DNA of 64,000 bases, from contig DASRFJ010000099.1 of the NCBI GenBank assembly GCA_035651595.1, positions 1-64,000 on the forward strand. Reading direction: 5' to 3'. Shown here one piece after another: positions 1 to 7,830 of this stretch. Under the pieces are notes generated by a model. That model saw only the letters and a program-made list of their open reading frames with translations, had not been told where the DNA came from and searched no databases. How positions within the stretch are numbered: position 1 is the stretch's first letter; the number at the start of each line of letters is the position of its first letter. Both the position numbers and the translations under genes were made by a program. The DNA is from JAFARZ01 sp035651595 (GTDB lineage: Bacteria; Actinomycetota; Actinomycetes; Streptosporangiales; Streptosporangiaceae).

Positions 1-456
1 AACCCCCGCCCTCGTCGCCCGCCCCGCACCCCATATCCGGATATTTAGCGTTACTTCGGGCGGGGCGTCAGGTGCCCCAGATTATTGCGGACACATACCC
101 CCCCGATCTGGGGGGGTAAGTGTCCGCAATCATTCGGAATCGCCTCCCGGGGGCGGCGCGAGCCGCGAACGAGCAAGGCGATGCCCGGCAAACCGGATAT
201 ATCCGGTTGCCCGCGCCCGCGGGCCCACGACGACGACATCCGTGCCCCTGAACTTCCATATAGTCGAGCTTCCGGGTAGCGCATGGTCCCTGCCGTGGCG
301 AAGAGTTTCACTGACCGTGGCCGGACGATACGCGTGGGGTCTGACATTTCCGCTGACGGAATCCGGTTGCCGCAGGTCAACCGCCTGAGGACAGCAAAAT
401 GTCACTGGGCTGACGCACTATGTCCTCGAGGTGACGGACTACGGAGGGGGACAGGA
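1..456. other. intergenic region with a dispersed palindrome
   Basis: No gene is supported here. The stretch begins with a short palindrome around 32-43 (atatccggatat). It then carries a full member of the dispersed 50-53-bp palindrome family (81-130). The segment after it (131-225) can be aligned with 24212-24298, so the repeated unit is longer than the palindrome in these two places. Reading frames that cross this region look like shadows. An AGGAGG-like purine tract at about 443-450 precedes the ATG at 457. Confidence 0.7.
81..130. repeat. dispersed palindromic repeat, copy P1
   Basis: Two inverted arms (attattgcggacac... and ...gtgtccgcaat) flank a C-tract/G-tract centre of the form accccccc-gatct-ggggggg. 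The same palindrome recurs at 24159-24211 and 47434-47486, split at 33743-34093, and as a half at 39084-39106. All copies are intergenic. It would fold into a very stable hairpin on either strand. Whether it acts as a terminator, a protein-binding site or a mobile REP-like unit cannot be told from sequence. Confidence 0.85.
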
Positions 457-702
457 ATGGACGAGCACCTGCAGCGCCTGCTGCTCGCCGGCGCGCTGGG
501 TCTGACGATCGCCCGCAAGGCCGCGGCGATCCTCAACGGTGAACACGCCGAATCTCCGGGAGATCCGCAGGTGCTGCGCGCGATCCTGGACGCGACGAAC
601 GAGAGCCTCGGGCACTTCGACGACCGCCCGCCCGCCGATCGCTGGTGTGACGCGACGCTGCGGCTGCTCGACCTCGCGGCCTTCGCCGCGAGCCTCGGCT
701 AA
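457..702 (+). CDS. small hypothetical protein (81 aa)
   Basis: This short acidic, leucine/alanine-rich protein begins MDEHLQRLLLAG and is probably all-helical. I do not recognise a family. The ATG at 457 was chosen because GGAGGGGG lies just upstream; an open frame continues back to 283 but without coding character. It has no signal peptide or clear membrane helix. The stop codon lies inside the first units of a degenerate tandem repeat (688-854), so the last codons (AASLG) are themselves repeat sequence. This suggests that repeat expansion has reached the gene end. Expression and function are unknown. Confidence 0.55.
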   Translation: MDEHLQRLLLAGALGLTIARKAAAILNGEHAESPGDPQVLRAILDATNESLGHFDDRPPADRWCDATLRLLDLAAFAASLG

Positions 703-854
703 GACCGGCGAGCCTCGGCTAAGACCGGCGAGCCTCGGCCAGACCGCGGGGCTCGGCTACGACCGCGAGCCTCGGCCAGACTGCGGGGCTCGGCTACGAC
801 CGCGAGCCTCGGGCAGACCGCGAGCTTCGGCTAGGACCGCGAGCATCGGCTAGC
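688..854. repeat. degenerate 16-21-bp tandem repeat
   Basis: About nine imperfect units related to cgagcctcggctaagaccg run head to tail from the end of the 81-aa gene to the next gene. Unit length varies between 16 and 21 bp. There are no spacers, so it is not a CRISPR. It separates the convergent ends of the 81-aa gene and the MFS transporter gene. Confidence 0.85.
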
Positions 855-878
855 CGCGGGGACCGCGGACGCCGAGCG

Positions 879-2174
879 CTATGCCGCACTGGCGGGCGCG
901 GGGTCGCGGCGCCCGGCCCGCCGGATCGGGCCGGTGGCGCTCGCGGCGAGCGCGACGACGCCCATGGCGGCGGCGACCAGACCGATCGCGGCCGACGGTG
1001 ACATGTCCTCCAGCAGGAACCCGGCGAGCAGCGAGCCGAGCGGGATCGTGCCCCAGGCGATCTGCAGCGCGACGCTGCTGATCCGGCCGAGCATCTCGTT
1101 GGGCGTGATCCGCATCCGGTAGGTCTGCGAGGACACGTTCCACGCGGGTCCGACGAAGCCCATCACGACCACCACCGGGCACAGCCACAGCGGCACCCGG
1201 ATCGCGGCCATCACGCCGAACAGGATCGCCCACACCCACATGCACCCGGTGATCGTCAGCCCGGCGGGCAGCCTGCGCTGGACCCACGGCGCGACGAACG
1301 CCCCGGCAAGCCCGCCGGCGCCGTAGCACGCCACGATGAACCCTGTCTCGGCCGCGGACGCTCCGTCGTGCCGGGCGAGCACGATCAGGCCCAGGGTCAG
1401 CACTTGCAGCAGCACGTTTACCGCACCGGCGAAGAACGCGCTGTACCGGAGGAACGGCTCGCGCCAGGTCCAGGCCAGCCCTTCCCGCAGGTCGCGTACC
1501 AGCGCGCCGCGCCCGGCCCGCGACGAGTCCCGCGACAAGTCCTGCGACCCGTCATGCGAACGCTCTTGCATCGGCGACTTGATGAACGGCAGCGTGGCCA
1601 GCGACGCCACATACGTGAACGCGTCCGCGGCGAACGGCGCCGCCTGGGCGAGGCCGAACAGCGATCCGCCCACTGCCGGTCCGGCGAGCACGGCGCCGAA
1701 GTTGCGCGCTTCGTTCTGGCTCACCGCCGCCGACCGCTGCGAGACGTGCACGATCATCGGCAGCGCCGCGCGCTGGGCCAGGCTGAAGAACACGCTGGCG
1801 CTGCCCTCCACGAAGCCGGCCACCAGCACGTGGTCGTAGCCGATGTGCGCCACCAAGCCCGCCAGCGCGATGCTCCCGACCGCCGCCAGCCGGATCGCGT
1901 CGCACGCGATCATCATCCGCTTGCGGTCGAACCGGTCCGCGAGCGCGCCGGCGGGTAGCGGAAACAGCAGGTACCCGAGCATGGTGGCGAATCCGGCGAG
2001 GCCGGCCTTGGCGGGCGACCCGGTCAACGCGAGCACCAGCAGCGGATAGGCGATCTTGGAGATCTGCGATCCCATCACGGAGACCGCCTGGCCACCCCAC
2101 AGGAGCTGGAAGTCTCTATTGCGCCGCAGGGGCACCGGGCGCAGGGGCACCGGCTCAATCGCCTCAGCACTCAC
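879..2174 (-). CDS. MFS transporter, enterobactin-exporter-like (MFS_3 type)
   Basis: A 431-aa polytopic membrane protein of typical length for a 12-helix major facilitator. The N-terminus (RRNRDFQLLWGGQAVSVMG) is the usual first-helix signature of MFS_3-type drug/siderophore exporters. The loop between helices 2 and 3 reads GALADRFDRKRMM, the classic MFS motif A (G-x-L-a-D-r-x-g-r-k/r). A charged cytoplasmic loop around residue 200 (DGSQDLSRDSSRAGR) separates the two six-helix halves. The start is a GTG. It runs towards the 81-aa gene and away from the DUF4232 gene. The substrate cannot be inferred; proton-driven export of a small molecule is the family role. Confidence 0.9.
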   Translation of the reverse strand: MSAEAIEPVPLRPVPLRRNRDFQLLWGGQAVSVMGSQISKIAYPLLVLALTGSPAKAGLAGFATMLGYLLFPLPAGALADRFDRKRMMIACDAIRLAAVGSIALAGLVAHIGYDHVLVAGFVEGSASVFFSLAQRAALPMIVHVSQRSAAVSQNEARNFGAVLAGPAVGGSLFGLAQAAPFAADAFTYVASLATLPFIKSPMQERSHDGSQDLSRDSSRAGRGALVRDLREGLAWTWREPFLRYSAFFAGAVNVLLQVLTLGLIVLARHDGASAAETGFIVACYGAGGLAGAFVAPWVQRRLPAGLTITGCMWVWAILFGVMAAIRVPLWLCPVVVVMGFVGPAWNVSSQTYRMRITPNEMLGRISSVALQIAWGTIPLGSLLAGFLLEDMSPSAAIGLVAAAMGVVALAASATGPIRRAGRRDPAPASAA

Positions 2175-2334
2175 GAAGAAGCAACGTGACAGCTTATCCG
2201 GATATGCCAGATCACAGACAGCCAGCGGTCCCTAACGCTTTTACCTCTTGAAATCCGCCCAAACCCAACTAGAACAAGTATTAGGGGTTGTCTGACACCG
2301 CGGGGGAGCCGGAGGGGAGCGCGGAGGGGAACCG

Positions 2335-2973
2335 ATGTCACGGTATAGGCGGGCCGCCTGGCAGGTCGTCGCCATAGCGGCGTTCGCGGGCACCGCCGCT
2401 CTCGCCATCGTGCTCACGCGTCCGCCGCCGGAGTCAGTGGCCGGAGCCGCCGCGTGCCGGTCCGCCGGCCTGGCCGCCTGGCTCGGAATAGGGGCGGAAG
2501 GCACCGCCGCGAGTCCCGAGGCGGTGCCGCGGGTGGGCGCGACGAGTTCGTCGAAGACGAACGTCTTCTACACGCTGGAGTTCACCAACGTCTCCGGGCA
2601 GACCTGCAGCCTGTACGGCTATCCGCAGGTTCTCGCGTTCGCCGGCGGGCATCAGATCGGCAGCCCGGCGATGACCGACACCTCGGTACGGCCGAGTACG
2701 GTCACACTCGCACCCGACGCCACCGCGCACGCCATCTTGCGCTACACCGTCACCGCCAGCTTCCAGGCACGAGTGTGCCGCCAGGTCACGGTCCCTGAGT
2801 TGCGGGTCTACCCGCCGCAGAGCAAGCAGGCGGTCGTGGTGCCGCTGAGCTTCCCGGCGTGTTCCCGGATGGGCGTGGAATTTCTCAGCGTCGATCCGGT
2901 CCAGCCGCGGGAGGGTATTCCCGGATTCCCGCGCTATCCCGCTGCCCGCACCGAGTCGGCCACCGCACACTGA
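2335..2973 (+). CDS. DUF4232 domain protein, membrane-anchored or secreted
   Basis: A 212-aa protein with a positively charged N-terminus and one hydrophobic segment (about residues 9-28), followed by a cysteine-containing domain. The stretch around TNVSGQTCSLYGYPQVL and the later RVCRQV and FPACSR are typical of actinobacterial DUF4232 proteins, small extracytoplasmic beta-rich domains of unknown function. Four cysteines in the exported part probably form disulphides. The start is the ATG after a GGAGGGGA ribosome site. It is divergent from the MFS gene across a 160-bp gap and is followed by a short 12-bp tandem repeat. Confidence 0.85.
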   Translation: MSRYRRAAWQVVAIAAFAGTAALAIVLTRPPPESVAGAAACRSAGLAAWLGIGAEGTAASPEAVPRVGATSSSKTNVFYTLEFTNVSGQTCSLYGYPQVLAFAGGHQIGSPAMTDTSVRPSTVTLAPDATAHAILRYTVTASFQARVCRQVTVPELRVYPPQSKQAVVVPLSFPACSRMGVEFLSVDPVQPREGIPGFPRYPAARTESATAH

Positions 2974-3010
2974 GCCGCACACTGAGCCGCGCACCGAGCC
3001 GCACACCGAG
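2962..3010. repeat. 12-bp tandem repeat after the DUF4232 gene
   Basis: Roughly four units of gccgcacactga, decaying to gccgcacaccga, begin at the stop codon of the upstream gene and run towards the PH-domain gene. This is another case of a short tandem repeat sitting directly at a stop codon in this window. Confidence 0.75.
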
Positions 3011-3057
3011 CGGACCAGCCGCACACGGGGCCGGGCTACTTGCCGTACCTTTTGGAC

Positions 3058-3537
3058 ATGCAGGTAGCTAACGGGCCGGATTGGACGCGGCCCTCGATCC
3101 GGCTGTGGCGGATGCGGCAGGCCGAAGTCACGGCGGCCGGACTGATCGCGGCGCTCGCGGCGGGAATCCTGGCCGGCCTCGCGGCGGGCCCCGGGCTTGG
3201 CACCGGGCTCGCGGTGGCCGCGCTCGTGGTCGCCGCCGTCGCCGCTGTGTTCCTGCGCAACAGGTACCGGTCCTGGGCCTACCGCGAGCGGGCGGACGAT
3301 CTCCTGGTGTCGCGCGGCGTGCTGATCCGCCGCGTTTCCGTCGTGCCCTATGGCCGGATGCAGTTCGTCGAGGTCACGGCCGGGCCGGTAGAGCGCTGGT
3401 TCCGGCTGGCCACCGTGCAGCTGCACACCGCGGCCGCCGCCAGCGACGCCCGGATACCCGGGCTGGAGCGGGACGAGGCGGCCAGGCTGCGGGACCGCCT
3501 CGCCACGCTCGGCGAAGCGAAGGCCGCCGGCCTGTGA
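3058..3537 (+). CDS. PH domain membrane protein (YdbS-like)
   Basis: A 159-aa protein with two hydrophobic helices near the N-terminus (about residues 24-65), followed by a bacterial PH-like domain. The string VSRGVLIRRVSVVPYGRMQ, followed by VEVTAGPVERWF, is the standard bPH_2 signature. I start at ATG 3058 rather than the in-frame TTG at 3040. The stop overlaps the GTG of the next gene (GTGA), so the two are translationally coupled, which is the usual YdbS-YdbT pair arrangement. Homologous pairs in Bacillus give resistance to certain antimicrobials; the role here is unknown. Confidence 0.88.
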   Translation: MQVANGPDWTRPSIRLWRMRQAEVTAAGLIAALAAGILAGLAAGPGLGTGLAVAALVVAAVAAVFLRNRYRSWAYRERADDLLVSRGVLIRRVSVVPYGRMQFVEVTAGPVERWFRLATVQLHTAAAASDARIPGLERDEAARLRDRLATLGEAKAAGL

Positions 3538-4835
3538 CGAGCCAGCAACCACAAGCAGAATGGCACCGCCTGCACCCCCTGTCGCCGCTCGTCCAGGCGG
3601 GTCGCCTGGTCGCCGGCCTGCTGAGTATCTTCGCGGTCACGATCGCCCAGAATCCGCACGGCGGGAACCGGGCGCGCCTGCCCGAACTGATCGTGGCCGC
3701 CGTGCTCGCCGTGGCAGGCGTCATAAAGTGGCTGGTCACCCGCTGGCGGCTGGACGGCACCACGCTGCGGATCGAGACCGGCCTGCTGCGCCGCGACTCC
3801 AAGCAGCTTCCGGTCACCCGGATCCAGGCGGTCGACGTGGTCCGTCCGTTCCTGGCCAGGATGCTCGGCCTGGCCGAGCTGCGGATCAGGCTGGCGAGCT
3901 CGAGCGACCGGGCGGACGGCCGGCTCGCGTACCTCACCGAACAGCAGGCCGCCACCGTCCGCGCGATGCTGCTGGCCGCACATCACGGCCTGGATCCCGC
4001 GACGCCCGAGCCGGGGGAGCGGCCGGTCTCCCGGCTGCCGACCGGACGCCTGGTCGCCGCCTCGCTGCTGTGGGGCGGGTCCGGCCTGCTCGCGCTCGGC
4101 GCCGCCGTGGCGGTGGCCGACAGCCAAGCCCCGCACTTGGTGCTCGGCCTGGTCGGCACGCTGGGCGTCTACGCGTTCGGCCTGGCCGGGGCGACGTGGC
4201 GGCGCATCTCGTCGGCCTTCGGCTTCACCGTCGCGGTCTCCCCGGATGGCATCCGGATCCGCCGGGGGCTGCTCGGCACGGTCGCGGAGACCGTGCCGGT
4301 CAGGCGCATCCAGGCGGTCAGTATGAGTCAGCCACTACTGTGGCGGCCGTTCGGCTGGTGTCGCCTTCAGGTCGACGTGGCCGGGCACGCGGGCCACGAG
4401 GAGGGCGGCCACAGCCTGAAGAAGGACCTGCTGCCGGTAGGCAGCAGGGCCGAGGCCGTGTACCTGGCCCAGCTCGCACTCGGTCACCAGGCGCCCGCCA
4501 CCACCAGGCCGCCGCCCAGAGCGAGGATCAAGGCGCCGCTCAGCTATCACTTCCTCGCCGCGGGCCACGACGACCAGATGGCGGTCGCCGTCACCGGCCG
4601 GCTCACCAAGACGACGGTGTGGATCAGGCTGGAAAAGCTGCAGAGCGTGCGCTACGTCCAGGGGCCGGTGCAGCGCCGGCTCGGCCTCGCCTCGGTGCAC
4701 GGTGACGCGGCCGGCCGGCACACTCACGTCGTCTTCCGCGACCGCGATGCCGCCGAAGCCGCTGACCTGCTCGGCCGTCTTCCATCGCTGAGCCGCGAAG
4801 CGAGAACCGACCGCGACGCGACGTTTCCGCCTTAA
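3534..4835 (+). CDS. PH domain membrane protein (YdbT-like)
   Basis: A 433-aa partner of the preceding gene, starting at a GTG that overlaps its stop. It holds paired transmembrane helices (around residues 20-60 and 180-220) and three bPH_2-type domains. Recognisable repeats are LLRRDSKQLPVTRIQAVDVV and LLGTVAETVPVRRIQAVSM, each with the R-I-Q-A-V core, plus a more divergent third domain near WIRLEKLQSVRYVQG. The same core in two domains of one protein points to internal duplication. It ends 15 bp before ppk and may share its transcript. Confidence 0.88.
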   Translation: MTSQQPQAEWHRLHPLSPLVQAGRLVAGLLSIFAVTIAQNPHGGNRARLPELIVAAVLAVAGVIKWLVTRWRLDGTTLRIETGLLRRDSKQLPVTRIQAVDVVRPFLARMLGLAELRIRLASSSDRADGRLAYLTEQQAATVRAMLLAAHHGLDPATPEPGERPVSRLPTGRLVAASLLWGGSGLLALGAAVAVADSQAPHLVLGLVGTLGVYAFGLAGATWRRISSAFGFTVAVSPDGIRIRRGLLGTVAETVPVRRIQAVSMSQPLLWRPFGWCRLQVDVAGHAGHEEGGHSLKKDLLPVGSRAEAVYLAQLALGHQAPATTRPPPRARIKAPLSYHFLAAGHDDQMAVAVTGRLTKTTVWIRLEKLQSVRYVQGPVQRRLGLASVHGDAAGRHTHVVFRDRDAAEAADLLGRLPSLSREARTDRDATFPP

Positions 4836-4850
4836 CCCGCTACGGGGAGA

Positions 4851-6881
4851 ATGGGGGACATGGACCTGCCCGAAGATCGTTATCTTGACCGTGAGGAGAG
4901 CTGGCTGAAGTTCAACCAGCGTGTCCTGGAACTGGCCGAGGACGAATCCGTCCCGCTGCTCGAACGGGTGCGGTTCCTCGCGATCTTCGCGAGCAACCTG
5001 GACGAATTTTTCATGGTCCGGGTGTCCGGCCTGATGCGCCGGATGGCGGCGGGTTTCCCGGTCGAGGGCAAGGGCGTGCGGCTGCCCGGCCAGGTGCTGG
5101 AGAACACGCTGGAGCAAGCCGGCGAGCAGACCGTCCGGCACGCCCGGGCGTTCGCCGAGCGGATCAACGGCGAACTGGCCAGTCACGGCATCGAGATCCT
5201 GCGCTGGAAGGAGCTGGCCGACGCCGAGCGGGCCGGCCTCGCCGACCTGTTCCGCCGGCGCATCTACCCGGTGCTCACCCCGCTGGTCGTGGACCCGGCG
5301 CACCCCTTCCCGTTCATCTCCGGGCTCAGCCTCAACCTCGGCGTGATGATCGCCGACCCGCGCACCGATCAGACGATCTTCGCCCGGGTCAAGGTGCCAC
5401 CGCTGCTGCCGCGGTTCCTCGCCGTGTCGCAGTACCGGTTCGTGCCGATCGAGGACGTGATCGCGGCGCACCTGTCCGACCTCTTCGTGGGGCTGGAGGT
5501 GCTGGAGCACCACGTGTTCCGGGTGACGCGGATCCGGGACCTGGAGGTCGACGAGGACATCACCGAAAACCTGCTGCACGCCATGGAGCGCGAGCTGGTC
5601 AAGCGCCGGTTCGAGCCGGCCGTGCGGCTGGAGGTGGAGGAGTCGATCTCCGCGGACGTGCTTGACCGGCTGGTCACCGAGCTGGACGTGGACGCCCGCG
5701 CCGTGTACCGGGTGCCCGGCCCCCTGGACCTGGCCGGCCTGGGCGCGATCGCGGACCTGAAGCTCGGCGAGCTGCGCTACCCGGCGTTCGTCCCGTCCAC
5801 CCGCGCCGTGCCGCGCGAGTCGAGCATCTTCACCGCGATCGCCGAACGCGACATCCTCGTGCAGCACCCCTACGACTCGTTCTCGGCGAGCGTCGAGCGG
5901 CTGATCGAGGAGGCGGCAGAGGATCCGCGGGTGCTCGCGATCAAGCAGACCCTGTACCGGACCAGTGGCCAGTCGCCGATCGTGGACGCGCTGATCGACG
6001 CCGCCGAGGCGGGCAAGCAGGTCGTGGTCGTGGTCGAAATCAAGGCGCGCTTCGATGAGCGCGCTAACATCGCGTGGGCGCGCAAGCTGGAGCAGTCCGG
6101 CTGCCACGTCGTCTACGGCTTCGTCGGCCTGAAGACGCACTGCAAGATGGCGCTGATCGTCCGGGAGGAGGCCGACGGCTCGCTGAGACGCTACTGCCAC
6201 CTCGGCACCGGCAACTACCACCCGACCACCGCCCGGCTGTACGAGGACTTCGGGCTGCTCACCGCCGATCCCGCCGTGGGCGAGGACGTGACCGCCCTGT
6301 TCAACCACCTGACCGGGTACAGCCGCACCCGGTCCTACGAGCGGCTGCTGGTCGCGCCCGAGGCGCTGCGCAACGGCATCGTGAGCCGGATCGATGCCCA
6401 GGCGGCGCTCGGCCCCGCCGGCCGTATCCAGTTCAAGTCGAACGCGCTGGTCGACGAAGTGGTGGTCGACGCGCTGTACCGGGCGTCGCAGGCTGGCGTG
6501 CCCGTCGACCTGTGGATCCGCGGCATCTGCGGCCTGCGACCCGGCGTTCCCGGCCTGTCGGACAACATCCGGGTGCGCAGCGTGCTCGGCCGCTTCCTCG
6601 AGCACTCGCGCGTCTACGCGTTCGGCTCGGATGAGGACGGCGAGGTCTGGATCGGCAGCGCCGACATGATGCACCGCAACCTGGACCGCAGGGTGGAGTT
6701 GCTGGTCCGGGTCGGCGAGCCCGCCCACGTGCGGCGGCTGCGCGGGCTGATCGACCTCGGCATGGACGACGGCACATCCTCGTGGTGGCTGTGCGGCGAC
6801 GGCGAGTGGGTCCGGCACGGCCGGGACGAGAACTGGAACCCGCTGCGTGATGTGCAGGAGACCCTGGTGAAGGATGAGTGA
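4851..6881 (+). CDS. ppk: polyphosphate kinase 1
   Basis: PPK1 reversibly polymerises the gamma-phosphate of ATP into inorganic polyphosphate. The 676-aa length is close to the usual 690-720. The N-terminal domain carries the family opening (ESWLKFNQRVLELA and FASNLDEFFMVRV). The phospholipase-D-like catalytic core has the autophosphorylated histidine in KTHCKMAL (about H430), the neighbouring HLGTGNYHPTTA loop, and the second essential histidine in GRFLEHSRVY (about H585). The start could be ATG 4851 or ATG 4860. Its end overlaps the next gene, a Nudix/phosphatase, by 8 bp; the same ppk-mutT1 order is known in mycobacteria. Confidence 0.97.
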   Translation: MGDMDLPEDRYLDREESWLKFNQRVLELAEDESVPLLERVRFLAIFASNLDEFFMVRVSGLMRRMAAGFPVEGKGVRLPGQVLENTLEQAGEQTVRHARAFAERINGELASHGIEILRWKELADAERAGLADLFRRRIYPVLTPLVVDPAHPFPFISGLSLNLGVMIADPRTDQTIFARVKVPPLLPRFLAVSQYRFVPIEDVIAAHLSDLFVGLEVLEHHVFRVTRIRDLEVDEDITENLLHAMERELVKRRFEPAVRLEVEESISADVLDRLVTELDVDARAVYRVPGPLDLAGLGAIADLKLGELRYPAFVPSTRAVPRESSIFTAIAERDILVQHPYDSFSASVERLIEEAAEDPRVLAIKQTLYRTSGQSPIVDALIDAAEAGKQVVVVVEIKARFDERANIAWARKLEQSGCHVVYGFVGLKTHCKMALIVREEADGSLRRYCHLGTGNYHPTTARLYEDFGLLTADPAVGEDVTALFNHLTGYSRTRSYERLLVAPEALRNGIVSRIDAQAALGPAGRIQFKSNALVDEVVVDALYRASQAGVPVDLWIRGICGLRPGVPGLSDNIRVRSVLGRFLEHSRVYAFGSDEDGEVWIGSADMMHRNLDRRVELLVRVGEPAHVRRLRGLIDLGMDDGTSSWWLCGDGEWVRHGRDENWNPLRDVQETLVKDE

Positions 6882-7830
6882 CCTGATCCGCGCGGCCGGC
6901 GCGGTTCTCTGGCGGCCGGGGCCCCGCGGCCCCGAGATCCTGCTGATCCACCGGGACCGGTACGACGACTGGTCGCTGCCGAAGGGCAAGCGTGAGCGCG
7001 GCGAGCACCTGCTGCTGACCGCGGTGCGTGAGGTCGAGGAGGAGACGAGCCTGCGCACCGTGCTCGGGCCGCGGCTGCGCAGCGTGTTCTACCACTACCG
7101 CGGCCTGCCGAAGCGGGTGGACTACTGGGCCGCGAGCGCCGATGGCGAGGCCAAGCCGAGCCACGAGGTGGACGCGATCGACTGGGTGCCGCTGGCGGAC
7201 GCGAAGGACCGGCTGAGCTACGCGCACGATCTCGACGTGGTGTCCGACCTGGTCCCGGAGCGGACGGCGCCGCTGATCGTGCTGCGGCACGCCGCGGCGG
7301 TGCCGAAGGGCGGCGACGACCTCCGCCGTCCGCTGGACGAGAAGGGAGAGCGCGACGCGGCCGCGCTAACCGGCCTGCTCACCGCGTTCGCGCCGCACGC
7401 GCGGGTACTCAGCTCGCCCGCGCGCCGGTGCGTGGACACTGTCCGTTACTACGCCGCCGCGGCTGGCACGACAATAGAAGAAAACCCTGATCTCATAACG
7501 ACAGACATTGCCTCGCCAGAGCCGCTGATCCGGTCCCTGGTGGCGGCGGGCCAGCCGGCGATCGTCTGCGTGCACCGGGAGAACCTGCCGGTGGTTCTCG
7601 CCGCCGCGTGCAGCGCACTCGGCGCGGTCCCGCCGGAGGTTCCCGCCCTGCCGAAGGGCGGGTTCTGGGTCATCCACGCGGCCGCCGGACGGCAGATCGC
7701 GATCGAACGGCACACGCTGACATTAACGCGCCGTCCGGGACCGGCCGTGAACGCTATCAATCGCGAACACGTTATACCGGTATGCAGGACTTCGGCGAGG
7801 TTCGCCTGTATCGCCGCGGCGCGGCATTAA
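6874..7830 (+). CDS. mutT1: Nudix hydrolase fused to histidine phosphatase (MutT1-like)
   Basis: This 318-aa two-domain enzyme matches mycobacterial MutT1, which hydrolyses 8-oxo-(d)GTP and dinucleoside polyphosphates. The Nudix box runs from G38 to E57, with E44 and the REVEEE core in place, although the usual trailing glycine is replaced. A phosphoglycerate-mutase-type domain follows, with the RH pair at R137-H138 in LIVLRHAAA and a second histidine in CVHREN. It overlaps ppk by 8 bp, so the two are probably one operon. The last 50 bases overlap the start of the next gene in another frame. The C-terminal tail (NREHVIPVCRTSARF...) looks unlike the family and may be recent read-through. Confidence 0.92.
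   Translation: MSDLIRAAGAVLWRPGPRGPEILLIHRDRYDDWSLPKGKRERGEHLLLTAVREVEEETSLRTVLGPRLRSVFYHYRGLPKRVDYWAASADGEAKPSHEVDAIDWVPLADAKDRLSYAHDLDVVSDLVPERTAPLIVLRHAAAVPKGGDDLRRPLDEKGERDAAALTGLLTAFAPHARVLSSPARRCVDTVRYYAAAAGTTIEENPDLITTDIASPEPLIRSLVAAGQPAIVCVHRENLPVVLAAACSALGAVPPEVPALPKGGFWVIHAAAGRQIAIERHTLTLTRRPGPAVNAINREHVIPVCRTSARFACIAAARH

Noticed and set aside
4335..7058. 907-aa minus-strand ORF over ppk
   Set aside because: It is the antisense shadow of ppk and the PH-domain gene; its composition (RDRR, QQAG, HVRG runs) is typical of GC-rich reverse frames and it has no ribosome site.
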